Assembly (NCBI GenBank): GCA_035561075.1
Contig: DATMYF010000137.1
Location: 6,651-70,650 of the forward strand
Reading direction: 5' to 3'
DNA length: 64,000 bases
Source of the DNA: JAMCRM01 sp035561075
GTDB lineage: Bacteria; Acidobacteriota; Terriglobia; Bryobacterales; Bryobacteraceae
This document shows positions 24,548 through 33,444 of this stretch, piece by piece. The notes under the pieces are model-generated. The model saw only the letters and a program-made list of their open reading frames with translations, did not search any database and had not been told where the DNA came from. Within the stretch, counting starts at the first letter, position 1, and every line of letters begins with the position of its first letter. Position numbers and translations under genes: made by a program.

Positions 24548-25032
24548 GTGAGGGCAATCATACTCTGCTTCATCCTTACCGCTGCGCCGGCCATGGCCCA
24601 GCAGTTCTCCGCCGGAGTGAAGGCCGGCGGGCAGTTGCTCGATGATATCGATTCCTACTGGGGCGCGTCCGAATCGAAGCACTGGGTAGCGGGGGCTACG
24701 GTCGAGATCGCCCTCCCATTCCGGCTGGCCGTGGAGGTGGATGCGTGGGATTTTCCGGTGCTGCTCAAGTACCGCCCAGGGCGCCTCTTCATCTCGGGCG
24801 GGTACGCGGCCTCGCTTACGGGGAGCACCATTACGAGCCCGATTACGGCGCGAACCACGGCGCCGTGGCGGGGGCCGGGGTGGAATTCGGGCGCGGGCGC
24901 CTGCACGTCTCCCCTGAATTCCGCTATACCCGCTGGAAGAACAAGCCGGTGAGCCTCTATGGTTCGCGCGGCTTCAGTATCCAGTCCAACCAGAACCAGG
25001 CCGAGATCCTGGTCGGGATCACGTGGCGTTAG
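24548..25032 (+). pseudogene. Outer-membrane beta-barrel gene interrupted by a frameshift
   Basis: From GTG 24548 the first frame gives a signal peptide (ending A-M-A-Q) and barrel-like strands (VAGATVEIALPFRLAVEVDAW, DFPVLLKYRPGRLF), then loses barrel character after about 24820 and stops at 24952. The frame one base back carries the expected continuation from about 24820 to 25032: EHHYEPDYGANHGAVAGAG, GRGRLHVSPEFRYTRW and a terminal I-L-V-G-I-T-W-R strand. Together the pieces make one barrel protein of about 160 residues. The break may be a real mutation or a sequencing error. The 3' end overlaps the convergent membrane-protein gene by 14 bases. Confidence 0.65.
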
Positions 25033-25597
25033 GCGGCAGCGGCGGCGGGGCGTCTTCGGGGACGCGTTCGGGTTCGGGTGCGGCCGGAGCCGGCAGCAGT
25101 GCGGGTTCCCTCCGCGTCTCCAGCAACCGTCGCACGTAAAGCGGGTACCGCCCCAGCATGCCTCCGTAGAGCATGTGCGCCCAGAGCATCGGCCGGTCAT
25201 GGGTGTAGAGCGGAATCAGCGGGTTCAGCCATCTCCACAGCAGGGCGTACCACAGGTAGTACCAGGCGACGCCGCACAGAATTCCAACCAGCACCAGGCG
25301 CAGGCGGGGGAAGCGGTCTCGCGCGAGCGCCCCGAACAACGCCCCGAACGCGCTGTAGAGAATTAGGTACAGGGCGATGCCGGATACGGTCTTCCAGGAG
25401 AAACCCGCGCGAATGGCATCGTCTCCGTAGAACGTGGACGACATCAAGTTGGCCACGTACCAGAAGGTGCGGCGATACCAGGCCGAGGCAAGTCCCGTGA
25501 GCGCCAGCATGGCGATCACCCCGACCATGCCGGCCTGGAAACCGGCCAGCGCGGAAAGGAGCCCCATCCTGTCGTGGGCGTGCCTGCCGGCCATCAC
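25019..25597 (-). CDS. Conserved-looking integral membrane protein of unknown function
   Basis: A 192-residue protein with about four hydrophobic helices (AGMVGVIAMLALTGLASAW; IALYLILYSAFGALFGALA; LVLVGILCGVAWYYLWYALLW; a shorter one near MLYGGMLG) and a Pro/Ala-rich cytoplasmic tail. No catalytic motif was recognised. GTG 25597 is followed directly by an ATG at 25594; a GATAGT hexamer ends 8 bases before the GTG on the minus strand, and no Shine-Dalgarno is present, so a leaderless transcript is possible. Confidence 0.65.
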   Translation of the reverse strand: MMAGRHAHDRMGLLSALAGFQAGMVGVIAMLALTGLASAWYRRTFWYVANLMSSTFYGDDAIRAGFSWKTVSGIALYLILYSAFGALFGALARDRFPRLRLVLVGILCGVAWYYLWYALLWRWLNPLIPLYTHDRPMLWAHMLYGGMLGRYPLYVRRLLETRREPALLPAPAAPEPERVPEDAPPPLPPNAT

Positions 25598-25642
25598 TCA
25601 TTCAGACTATCCTGCCGCGGGGTTAAAATCAAAGATCAACTC

Positions 25643-26896
25643 ATGACACACCGTGTGGTAATCACTGGAATCGGGGCTGTCAGCCCCAATGGGATCGGAC
25701 GGGAGGCCTTTTGGCAGGCCACCCGGAACGGCGTGAGCGGCGTTCGCCGCATCACCCGCTTCGACCCCGAAGGGTATGCCGTCCAGGTGGCCGGTGAGGT
25801 CGAGGGGTTCGATGAAATGAAGTACGTCACCGCCAAGGACCGCCCGCACGTCTCCCGCGTGGCACCCCTGGCGGTCTGCGCCACTCAGGAGGCACTCGCC
25901 GACGCGGGTATCGAATGGAGCGCCATGGATCGCGATGCGCTCCGGGGGGTGGGCGTGATCGTGGGTTCCGGCGGCGGCAGCCAGGAGTTCACCGAGGAGC
26001 AGTACCGGCTCTACTACGGCGGCCAAACGAAGCAGTGCAGTGTTTACACCATCCCGACCTCTACCATCGGGACACTCGCCAGCGAAGTTTCCATGCGGTT
26101 CGGCTTCCGCGGCTTGAGCCACATCGTCTCTACCGGGTGCACATCCTCCACCGACGCGATCGGGTATGCGTACCGGAACATACAGGCCGGAGTGCTCGAT
26201 ACCGTGGTGGCCGGCGGCGTTGACGCGCCGCTTGCTCCGCTCATCCTTCGCGGCTTCATGCTCATGCGCATCATGACCACGAGCTGGAACGCCGAGCCGC
26301 AGCGCGCCTCCCGCCCCTTCTCGCGGGACCGCGACGGCTTCGTCATCGCTGAGGGCGCCTGGTTCTTCGTAATGGAGAGCCTGGAGCGGGCACGCGCCCG
26401 CGGCGCCCATATTTACGGCGAAGTGGCCGGCTACGGCTCAACCTGCGAAGCCTATCACCGCGTGCGGCTGGAAGAGTGCGGCGAAGAGCCGGCGCGTGCC
26501 ATGGGGCTGGCTATGGGAGAGGCCGGCGTCCCGCCCAGCGCCATCGACTACATCCAATACCACGGCACCTCCACGGAATTGAACGATCGTATAGAGACGC
26601 GCGCCGTCAAGCTCGCCTTCGACGGGCACGCCCGCAAGCTCGCCGGCTCATCGCTGAAGAGCCTGATCGGCCACCCGCAAGGCGCATGCGGAGCCGCGGG
26701 AGTGGCTGCCACCCTGCTCGGCATGCGCGAGGGCGTCGTCCACCCCACCATGAACGTGGACTGCCCGGACCCTGAGTGCGACCTCGATTACATCCCCGGC
26801 GAGGCTCGCTCCCTCGACGTCGAGTACGCTGTCGTCAACTGCATCGCCTTCGGCAGCAAGAATTCGGCGCTGGTTTTGCGTAAGCTGGAGCAATAG
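25643..26896 (+). CDS. FabF-like beta-ketoacyl-ACP synthase
   Basis: Condenses acyl chains with malonyl-ACP. The 417-residue protein has the thiolase fold with a complete Cys-His-His triad: Cys166 in STGCTSSTDA, His307 in YHGTSTELND and His344 in SLIGHPQGA. The catalytic cysteine context C-T-S-S replaces the usual C-A-S/T, and the C-terminal glycine-rich loop reads I-A-F-G-S-K-N-S-A. It stands alone without acpP, fabG or fabD, so it may be a specialised KAS II rather than the main fatty-acid enzyme. The ATG start is preceded by TAAAAT ending 13 bases upstream. Confidence 0.9.
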   Translation: MTHRVVITGIGAVSPNGIGREAFWQATRNGVSGVRRITRFDPEGYAVQVAGEVEGFDEMKYVTAKDRPHVSRVAPLAVCATQEALADAGIEWSAMDRDALRGVGVIVGSGGGSQEFTEEQYRLYYGGQTKQCSVYTIPTSTIGTLASEVSMRFGFRGLSHIVSTGCTSSTDAIGYAYRNIQAGVLDTVVAGGVDAPLAPLILRGFMLMRIMTTSWNAEPQRASRPFSRDRDGFVIAEGAWFFVMESLERARARGAHIYGEVAGYGSTCEAYHRVRLEECGEEPARAMGLAMGEAGVPPSAIDYIQYHGTSTELNDRIETRAVKLAFDGHARKLAGSSLKSLIGHPQGACGAAGVAATLLGMREGVVHPTMNVDCPDPECDLDYIPGEARSLDVEYAVVNCIAFGSKNSALVLRKLEQ

Positions 26897-26900
26897 CCTC

Positions 26901-27815
26901 ATGTCGCGTTCCTCGAAGTTCCTCGCTTCCATCGTGGTCCTCGCCGCTGGTATCGCGGCAGGGTACTCTTATACCCCGGCCCGGCTGTTCGCCATCAAGG
27001 CGCTTGGCCGCGCCCCGCAGTGTCCCATGTCGAACGCCTTAGCGGCCCAGGACAACATTAAGCTCCAGATCCGCTATAAGGACGAGATCCTGGCGGCAAG
27101 CCGCCTGATCGAGAAGGACCCCGCCGGCTTCCATCTGTGGGAAACCCCCATGGGCCGCTGGTGGATCCCTGACGGCGACGACTGGATGTTGCCCTACAAC
27201 CTCGCCGAGCAGAAACGCCGCATTTACGGCACCGGCCCTCAGGACGTGCAGCGCGGTGACGTGGTTCTCGACTGCGGTGCCAATATCGGGGTCTACACGC
27301 GGCTGGCGCTCGATCGCGGCGCCCGCACCGTGGTGGCCATCGAGCCTGGCCCGGAGAACGTCGAATCGCTGCGCCGAAACTTCAAGGACGAGATCGCTTC
27401 CGGGCGCGTCATCCTGGTCCCCAAGGGCGTCTGGGACAAAGACGATATCCTCACCCTCAAGGTGGATCCAGGGAACACTGCCGCCAATACTTTCGTGATG
27501 GACTTGAAGAACGGGCAGATGGGGGTGAAGGTGCCCCTTACCACGATCGACAAGCTGGTGGCCGAACTGGGTCTCGACAAGGTGGATTACATCAAGATGG
27601 ATATCGAGGGCGCCGAGCAGCGCGCGCTTCAAGGTGCCGCCGGGACCTTGGCGAAGTACCATCCCCGCCTGGCCCTCTCCGCTTACCACGTACCCGATGA
27701 CCCGGTGAAGATCCCGGAACTGGTCCGCAAGGCCTGGCCGGGCTACGGTATGGAGTGCGGCCCCTGCGCGGAGGCCACCTTCCTGATCCGCCCGGACGTA
27801 CTGTACTTCCGGTAA
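26901..27815 (+). CDS. FkbM-family SAM methyltransferase with N-terminal membrane segment
   Basis: The 304-residue protein has an N-terminal hydrophobic helix (FLASIVVLAAGIAAGYSY, a signal anchor) and a C-terminal FkbM methyltransferase domain: motif I V-V-L-D-C-G-A-N-I-G-V-Y near residue 120, then VAIEPGPENVESLRRNF, and VDYIKMDIEGAEQRAL near residue 230, the hallmark of the family. FkbM enzymes O-methylate sugars and polyketides. It starts four bases after the KAS stop, so the two are probably co-transcribed. An exported methyltransferase lacks periplasmic SAM, so the anchor most likely leaves the domain in the cytoplasm. Confidence 0.85.
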   Translation: MSRSSKFLASIVVLAAGIAAGYSYTPARLFAIKALGRAPQCPMSNALAAQDNIKLQIRYKDEILAASRLIEKDPAGFHLWETPMGRWWIPDGDDWMLPYNLAEQKRRIYGTGPQDVQRGDVVLDCGANIGVYTRLALDRGARTVVAIEPGPENVESLRRNFKDEIASGRVILVPKGVWDKDDILTLKVDPGNTAANTFVMDLKNGQMGVKVPLTTIDKLVAELGLDKVDYIKMDIEGAEQRALQGAAGTLAKYHPRLALSAYHVPDDPVKIPELVRKAWPGYGMECGPCAEATFLIRPDVLYFR

Positions 27816-27857
27816 CCGCTCCTTTGCCCCCGCCCGCCCCATAATATGGTCAGCGGG

Positions 27858-28682
27858 ATGGCGAACTATATCTGCATTGCGTGCGGCGTGGCGTACGGGG
27901 ACAGCGAAACCCCGCCTGACGAGTGCGGCATCTGCCTGGACGAGCGGCAGTATGTCCACCCGGAAGGCCAGCAATGGACCACCATGGGGGAGCTGCGGCA
28001 CGATTACTCGAACGCCGTACGCGCCGAAGGTCCTGGGCTGACGGGCATCGGGACGGAGCCGTCCTTCGCCATCGGGCAGCGCGCGCTGCTGGTGCAATCG
28101 CCCGCGGGCAACGTCCTCTGGGATTGCATCAGCCTGGTGGATAGCGCCACGGTCAGCGCCGTGCAGGAGCGCGGCGGATTGGCGGCCATCGCCATCAGCC
28201 ACCCGCATTTCTACGCTTCCATGGTGGAATGGAGCCGTGCTTTCGGCGGCGTGCCGATCTACCTTCACGCCGACGACCGTCGCTGGGTGATGCACCACGA
28301 TCCCGCGCTCGTTTACTGGAGCGGCGATTCCCACGCCATCGCGCCCGGCCTCACCCTGGTCCGCTGCGGCGGGCACTTCGATGGCAGCAGCGTCCTGCAC
28401 TGGGGTGCTGGCGCCGGTGGCGGCGGTGCGCTGCTCTCCGGCGACACCATCATGGTGGCGCGCGACCGCCGCCACGTCAGCTTCATGTACAGCTATCCGA
28501 ACTTTATCCCCATGGCGCCTGCCGCAGTACGGCGTATCGTATCCGCGGTCGAGCCGTTCCCGTTCGAACAGATCTACGGAGGCTGGTTCGGATTCAACAT
28601 CATGGCCGGTGCCAAGGATGTGTTGGGACACTCGACGGAGCGCTACCTCAAAGCCATCGGTGCCGCCTCCCGCGGCGCATAA
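27858..28682 (+). CDS. Metallo-beta-lactamase-fold hydrolase with N-terminal zinc ribbon
   Basis: A 274-residue protein. The N-terminus is a four-cysteine ribbon (Cys6-x2-Cys9-x13-Cys23-x2-Cys26), rubredoxin-like in spacing. The body is an MBL fold with S-H-P-H-F-Y at the metal motif, where the usual HxHxDH has lost the D-H pair, plus a later GHFDGS and L-L-S-G-D-T. ATG 27858 is chosen over ATG 27846 because a CATAAT hexamer (27840-27845) abuts the latter and so would leave it outside the transcript. The substrate is unknown; a redox or hydrolase role are both open. Confidence 0.82.
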   Translation: MANYICIACGVAYGDSETPPDECGICLDERQYVHPEGQQWTTMGELRHDYSNAVRAEGPGLTGIGTEPSFAIGQRALLVQSPAGNVLWDCISLVDSATVSAVQERGGLAAIAISHPHFYASMVEWSRAFGGVPIYLHADDRRWVMHHDPALVYWSGDSHAIAPGLTLVRCGGHFDGSSVLHWGAGAGGGGALLSGDTIMVARDRRHVSFMYSYPNFIPMAPAAVRRIVSAVEPFPFEQIYGGWFGFNIMAGAKDVLGHSTERYLKAIGAASRGA

Positions 28683-28740
28683 CGCGGAGGGCATGTTATC
28701 CTATAGAGAGCACCTTTCTTTTCATACTGGTACACACATT

Positions 28741-30189
28741 TTGAAAGTCGGTTTTGTAAGTCTGGGCTGCCCCAAAAACCTTGTGGACAGCGAAGTCATG
28801 ATGGGCCAACTGGTCTCTCGCGGACACGAGTTGACTCCGCATCCCGATCAGGCCGAGGTTCTGGTCGTCAATACCTGCAGCTTCATCGATCCCGCCAAGA
28901 AGGAATCCATCGACACGATTCTCGAAATGGCCGAGTACAAGAAAATCGGCCGCGCGAAAAAGCTGATCGTGGCCGGATGCCTGGTGGAACGTTATCGCGA
29001 CGACATCCGCACGGACCTGCCCGAAGTGGACGCGTTGGTGGGGACCAACGAACTCGATCGCATCGTCGGGCTCGTGGAGGGCTGGGCGGACGAAGCCGGA
29101 GCCCCAGCGTCCGAGCCGTACCTGTACCACGACATGACCCCGCGGGTGCTGGCCACCCCCCGCCACTACGCCTACATCAAGATCGCGGAAGGCTGCGACC
29201 ATCCCTGTACCTTCTGCGTGATCCCGCAATACCGCGGCGCGTTCCGCAGCCGGCGTTTCGAATCCGTGGTGGCGGAGGCCACGCGCCTGTTCAGCCAGGG
29301 CGTGCGGGAGATCGATCTCATCGGGCAGGACACTACCTGCTATGGCGAAGATCTCGGCCTGAAGGACGGCTTGGCTGCTCTGCTCGCCCGCCTGGCAGCG
29401 ATCGAAACGCCGCGCGAGAAGTGGGTGCGCTTCCTCTACGCTTATCCGAACAAAGTGACCCAGCGGCTGCTCGATACCATTGCCGAGCATCCCTCGCTGG
29501 TCAAATACATCGACATGCCGCTCCAGCATGCGAGCGCCGCCGTGCTCAAGCGCATGAAGCGCGGCGCCTCGGGCGATATCTTCCTGAAGCTGATCGAGCG
29601 CATTCGCCGGACCATCCCGGGAGTGGCCATCCGGACCAGCTTTATCGTGGGCTTCCCAGGCGAAACGAAGGCGGATTTCGAGGAGTTGTGCGGTTTCGTA
29701 CAAGCGGCTCAATTCGATCGGATGGGGGTCTTCACCTACTCCGACGAAGACACCAGTGCAAGCTGGCGCCTGGACGGCAAAGTCGACGGCCGCACGATTC
29801 ACAACCGCAAGCAGCGCTTGATGGCGATCCAGCGCAAGATCTCCAGGGCACGCAGCCGCGGCCTTGTAGGCCAGACTGTCCCGGTGCTGGTGGAAGGGCT
29901 TTCGCCCGAAACCGACCTGCTCTGGCAGGCCCGCAGCGCCACGCAGGCGCCCGAGATCGACGGCGTAACCCTGATCAACGACGTGGAAGGCGACGCGCCC
30001 GAGCCCGGTCAGATCCGGCTCCTGCGGGTCACCGAAGCGCACGATTACGACGTGGTAGGTACGCTGCTCGAAATGCCCGATGCGGAGAAGGGGTTTTTCG
30101 GCGAGGGAGCGAGTTGTGCCTCGCCGGCACCGGGGCTGATCACAATCACCCCATCGCCCACCTCCCATCCCCCATCTGCCGTTTTATGA
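28741..30189 (+). CDS. rimO: Ribosomal protein S12 methylthiotransferase RimO
   Basis: Adds a methylthio group to an Asp of ribosomal protein S12. The 482-residue protein has the N-terminal UPF0004 domain starting K-V-G-F-V-S-L-G-C-P-K-N, a radical SAM core with Cys152-x3-Cys156-x2-Cys159 in EGCDHPCTFC, and a C-terminal TRAM domain. The TTG at 28741 is taken as start because the family begins at exactly this point; an in-frame ATG at 28693 would add 16 unrelated residues. The last 25 residues form a low-complexity tail. Its stop overlaps the yacG ATG. Confidence 0.94.
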   Translation: MKVGFVSLGCPKNLVDSEVMMGQLVSRGHELTPHPDQAEVLVVNTCSFIDPAKKESIDTILEMAEYKKIGRAKKLIVAGCLVERYRDDIRTDLPEVDALVGTNELDRIVGLVEGWADEAGAPASEPYLYHDMTPRVLATPRHYAYIKIAEGCDHPCTFCVIPQYRGAFRSRRFESVVAEATRLFSQGVREIDLIGQDTTCYGEDLGLKDGLAALLARLAAIETPREKWVRFLYAYPNKVTQRLLDTIAEHPSLVKYIDMPLQHASAAVLKRMKRGASGDIFLKLIERIRRTIPGVAIRTSFIVGFPGETKADFEELCGFVQAAQFDRMGVFTYSDEDTSASWRLDGKVDGRTIHNRKQRLMAIQRKISRARSRGLVGQTVPVLVEGLSPETDLLWQARSATQAPEIDGVTLINDVEGDAPEPGQIRLLRVTEAHDYDVVGTLLEMPDAEKGFFGEGASCASPAPGLITITPSPTSHPPSAVL

Positions 30190-30356
30190 AGTGCCCTATC
30201 TGCAAGAAGCCCGTTAAGCGCTCCGACCCCGAATTTCCTTTCTGCAGCGAGCGGTGCCGCGTGATCGACCTGGGAAACTGGGCCTCGGGGAAGTACGTAA
30301 TTTCCACGCCCCTGGCGCCTTCGCCGGACGTGAAAGCGGAGGATGATGAAGAATAG
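30186..30356 (+). CDS. yacG: Zinc-ribbon DNA gyrase inhibitor YacG
   Basis: A 56-residue protein with Cys3-x2-Cys6-x13-Cys20-x3-Cys24 (CPIC, then FCSERC), followed by V-I-D-L-G-N-W-A, the exact YacG pattern. YacG binds GyrB and blocks DNA binding in E. coli. The ATG overlaps the rimO stop (ATGA), and its own end overlaps pgpA by 14 bases, so the three genes form a tight operon. Confidence 0.9.
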   Translation: MKCPICKKPVKRSDPEFPFCSERCRVIDLGNWASGKYVISTPLAPSPDVKAEDDEE

Positions 30357-30813
30357 ACTGGCGCTGGCGTTCGCCACCTGGTTCGGCTGCGGCTACTCCC
30401 CGGCTGCCCCTGGTTCGGTGGGCTCCGCGGCCGCAGTAGGAATTGCGTGGCTGCTCGCCGAGTATGCCGGGTGGCGGCCCGCGTGGTTCGGCCTGCTGGC
30501 GGTGGCGGCGCTCGTGCCGGCTATCTGGTCGGCCGGCGCAACCGAGCGCATCAAGAAGATGGAGGACCCGGGCATTGTCGTTATCGACGAGGTGGTCGGG
30601 CAATGGATCACCCTGGCCGGCGCCGCCACCCTGAACTGGCGCTCCTACCTCTTCGCTTTCGTGCTTTTCCGCCTGTTCGACATTTGGAAACCCCCGCCTG
30701 TCCGGCAGCTCGAAAATCTGCATGGAGGAGTAGGGATCGTCGCCGATGACGCCGCGGCGGGCGTTTATGGCGCACTTGTGTTATTTCTGGCGGGATGTTT
30801 CAATCTGTATTAA
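30343..30813 (+). CDS. pgpA: Phosphatidylglycerophosphatase A
   Basis: Removes the phosphate from phosphatidylglycerophosphate, the step after PgsA. The 156-residue membrane protein shows the PgpA pattern: T-W-F-G-C-G-Y-S-P-A-A-P-G-S-V-G-S near the N-terminus, DPGIVVIDEVVGQWI in the middle, and F-R-L-F-D-I-W-K-P-P-P-V-R, with a conserved C-terminal GGVGIVADDAAAGVYGAL. The start could be either of two adjacent ATG codons (30343 or 30346). It overlaps yacG. Confidence 0.93.
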   Translation: MMKNRLALAFATWFGCGYSPAAPGSVGSAAAVGIAWLLAEYAGWRPAWFGLLAVAALVPAIWSAGATERIKKMEDPGIVVIDEVVGQWITLAGAATLNWRSYLFAFVLFRLFDIWKPPPVRQLENLHGGVGIVADDAAAGVYGALVLFLAGCFNLY

Positions 30814-30817
30814 TCAT

Positions 30818-31861
30818 ATGGCGCTTCGGAAAACTTCGGATGGACGGCCCCAAATCGTGCAGGTCACGCCTTCGGCGGCCATCGCCGGGGGCGAGTTGCT
30901 GGTGCGGGGAAGAGGATTCGTAAAGGCGTCCGACCGCCCGCGGGTGACCATTGGAGAGGTTGACGCGCCGGTGGTGATCGGCTCGGACACGTATTGCATC
31001 GTGCGGGTGCCGGAGGGCGCGTCGGCCGGTGAACTCGTCGTGGGGAACGGTACCCAGACCAGCGAAGCGTGGACCTGCGAAATCGGCATCCCCATTGCCG
31101 ATAGCCTGCATCCCGTGGCCAACCCGGCTGTCGATTCGTTCGGCAACATCTACAGCACGTTCAGCGGATCGCGCGGCCAGAAGGTCCCGGTGGCGGTCTA
31201 TAAAATCGACCTGCACTATAATGTGAAGCCGTTCATCAACGACATGATGAACGCCACGGGTCTGGTCTTCGACCGCCAGGGCACGCTCTACGTCTCCAGC
31301 CGCTTCGAGGGCCACGTCTACCAGATCTCTCCCACCGGCAACATGCAGATCTACGTCGAAGGCATGGGGATCGCCACAGGCATGGCCTTCGATGAAGAGG
31401 AGAACCTCTACGTCGGGGACCGCGGCGCGAGCGGCACCGGCACCATCTTCAAAATCGCGCGCAACAAACAGATCTTCGTCTTCGCTACCCTTGAGCCGTC
31501 GATCGCGGCTTATCACCTGGCCTTCGGGCCGGATGGCTACCTCTACGTTTCCGGCCCCACCACGTCGAGCTTCGATTCGGTGTACCGCATCTCCAGCGCG
31601 GGCGAAGTGGAGACGTTCTACCGGGGCCTCGGCCGCCCGCAGGGGCTGGCCTTCGACGAAGAGGGCAACCTTTATGTGGCGGCATCGCTCGGCGGGCGCA
31701 AGGGCGTGGTTCGGATCACCCAGGAGCGCGAGGCGGAACTCTTCCTCTCCGGACCCGGCATCGTGGGGCTGGCCTTCACGCCGTCGCAGTCCATGGTAGT
31801 GGCCACAACCAACGCGCTCTACCGCGTGGACGTAGGGATCAAGGGCCGAAGCGCCTTTTAA
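30818..31861 (+). CDS. IPT/TIG plus NHL-type beta-propeller protein
   Basis: A 347-residue protein. Residues about 10-85 look like an IPT/TIG immunoglobulin-like domain (P-S-A-A-I-A-G-G-E-L-L-V-R-G-R-G-F). The rest contains repeated strands typical of NHL/SMP30-like propellers, recurring as TGLVFDRQGTLYVSSRF, TGMAFDEEENLYVGDR, HLAFGPDGYLYVSG and QGLAFDEEGNLYVAAS, about four to six blades. No signal peptide is visible from ATG 30818, so it may be cytoplasmic or exported by another route. It starts four bases after the pgpA stop. Substrate or partner unknown. Confidence 0.78.
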   Translation: MALRKTSDGRPQIVQVTPSAAIAGGELLVRGRGFVKASDRPRVTIGEVDAPVVIGSDTYCIVRVPEGASAGELVVGNGTQTSEAWTCEIGIPIADSLHPVANPAVDSFGNIYSTFSGSRGQKVPVAVYKIDLHYNVKPFINDMMNATGLVFDRQGTLYVSSRFEGHVYQISPTGNMQIYVEGMGIATGMAFDEEENLYVGDRGASGTGTIFKIARNKQIFVFATLEPSIAAYHLAFGPDGYLYVSGPTTSSFDSVYRISSAGEVETFYRGLGRPQGLAFDEEGNLYVAASLGGRKGVVRITQEREAELFLSGPGIVGLAFTPSQSMVVATTNALYRVDVGIKGRSAF

Positions 31862-31872
31862 TATCTTCCACC

Positions 31873-33132
31873 GTGAACGCTGAAATTATAGCTGTAGGCT
31901 CGGAGTTGCTCGGTTCCCAGCGGCTCGATACCGACTCGCTGTTTCTTACCGATCAGTTGAATGCCATAGGCGTTGAGGTCACCACCAAGTGCGTGGTCGG
32001 TGACGACCGCGACCGCCTGGCCGATGCGGTGCTGCGCGCCGCGCGCCGTTCCCCGATCGTGATCCTTTCGGGCGGACTTGGCCCCACCGAGGACGACGTC
32101 ACCCGAGAGGCCGTGGCGCAGGCGCTCGGCCGCAAGCTCGTTTTCCATCCCGAGATTGCGGATGCCCTCGAACAACGCTTCGCGAGGGCCGGACGCAAGC
32201 TGGCGGAGGTCAACCGCCGCCAGGCCTTCATCATCGAAGGCGCCGAAATCCTGCCCAACGATCGTGGCACGGCTCCCGGACAGTGGATCGACAGCGACGG
32301 CGCTTCGGTGCTGCTGCTCCCCGGCCCGCCCCATGAGCTGAAGGCCATGTTCACGCGTCAGTGTCTGCCGCGCCTGGTGCGCCGCGTGCCGAAGCAGTGC
32401 ATCCAGACGCTCGTGCTGCGCGTGGCGGGCATGGCGGAATCGGACCTCGACCAGCTCATCTCCCCGGTCTATCTCAAGTACACGAATCCCGTTACCACGG
32501 TGCTGGCCGCCGCCGGCGACATCCAGATCCACTTCCGCGCGCGATGCGCCACCGAGGCCGAAGCCGCGGCCCTGCTGGCCGAAGTCGCCGGACCGGTCGA
32601 TCTGCTGCTCGGGGATCGCATCTACTCGCGCAATGGCGACACCCTTGAAGCCGTGGTCGGGGAGATGCTGCGCAAGCAGCACGCTACGCTCGCGGTGGCC
32701 GAAAGCTGCACCGGAGGGCTGCTCTCGGAGCGCATCACCTCCGTGCCGGGCAGTTCCGAGTACTTCCTCGGCGGCCTCGTGACGTACGACAAGCGCATGA
32801 AAACGGAGTGGCTGGGGGTGAGCCCGCAGACTCTTGAGCAGTTCGGGGCCGTCAGTGCCGAAACCGCCGAAGCCATGGCGCTCGGTGCGCGCCGCCGCGC
32901 GGGTTCCACATACGCAGTGGCCATCACGGGCTCGGCCGGACCGGGCGACGGCGGCGAAAAGGTCCCCATCGGTACGGTCTACATGGCTGTGGCCGATCCC
33001 ACCGGCTGTCAGGTGCACCACCGGGTGTTCCTGGGAGACCGCCCACGCATTCGTTCCTTCGCCGCCCAGACCGCGCTGGACCACCTGCGCCGCCGCTGTG
33101 CTGCGCTCACATTGGTCTCCCGATTGCCCTGA
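31873..33132 (+). CDS. cinA: CinA-family nicotinamide mononucleotide deamidase
   Basis: Recycles NMN to nicotinic acid mononucleotide in NAD salvage. The 419-residue protein has an N-terminal molybdopterin-binding-like domain (GSELLGSQRLDTDS, then SGGLGPTEDD, the ADP-ribose pyrophosphatase COG1058 part) and a C-terminal PncC amidase domain with the Ser-containing AESCTGGLLSERIT and Y-D-K-R-M-K. The full two-domain form is common in many phyla. GTG 31873 has a TAATAT hexamer ending 8 bases upstream and no Shine-Dalgarno, which fits a leaderless transcript. Confidence 0.93.
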   Translation: MNAEIIAVGSELLGSQRLDTDSLFLTDQLNAIGVEVTTKCVVGDDRDRLADAVLRAARRSPIVILSGGLGPTEDDVTREAVAQALGRKLVFHPEIADALEQRFARAGRKLAEVNRRQAFIIEGAEILPNDRGTAPGQWIDSDGASVLLLPGPPHELKAMFTRQCLPRLVRRVPKQCIQTLVLRVAGMAESDLDQLISPVYLKYTNPVTTVLAAAGDIQIHFRARCATEAEAAALLAEVAGPVDLLLGDRIYSRNGDTLEAVVGEMLRKQHATLAVAESCTGGLLSERITSVPGSSEYFLGGLVTYDKRMKTEWLGVSPQTLEQFGAVSAETAEAMALGARRRAGSTYAVAITGSAGPGDGGEKVPIGTVYMAVADPTGCQVHHRVFLGDRPRIRSFAAQTALDHLRRRCAALTLVSRLP

Positions 33133-33151
33133 TTCTCCCTGGAGGGGAATC

Positions 33152-33349
33152 ATGCCAGTACCAGCCGGTCCCGGCACCAATGAATTCAGATGCGATCTGT
33201 GCGGACGGCTCTTCAACACCAAATCCGAGCTCGAAACGCATCAGGTGGATTGCGCAGCGGCTTACAATTCCGGGCGCGCCAACAAAGAGCAGGAGCAGCC
33301 AAAAGCCAAGGAGCCAGGCGCCGACCACACACGGGTGAGCAAGCCGTAG
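33152..33349 (+). CDS. Small C2HC zinc-finger protein
   Basis: A 65-residue protein carrying C-D-L-C-G-R-L-F-N-T-K-S-E-L-E-T-H-Q-V-D-C, that is Cys14-x2-Cys17-x12-His30-x3-Cys34, with the Phe and Leu spacing of a classical zinc finger, then a charged hydrophilic tail. A strong GGAGGGG Shine-Dalgarno lies five bases before ATG 33152, so it is very likely translated. Single-finger proteins of this type are common in Acidobacteriota but have no established function. Confidence 0.75.
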   Translation: MPVPAGPGTNEFRCDLCGRLFNTKSELETHQVDCAAAYNSGRANKEQEQPKAKEPGADHTRVSKP

Positions 33350-33444
33350 CGCACCGTCGTGAGCGTCAGATGCTCTATCGAACTGGATTCGGATGGCCCG
33401 TCGACGTGGCGGGGCGACCCTTAACACCATACAATGTAAGTCAA

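Noticed and set aside
33350..33444. Separate gene between the zinc-finger gene and hicA
   Set aside because: The open frames here are short, lack start signals, and run into hicA; the segment is better read as the hicA promoter region.
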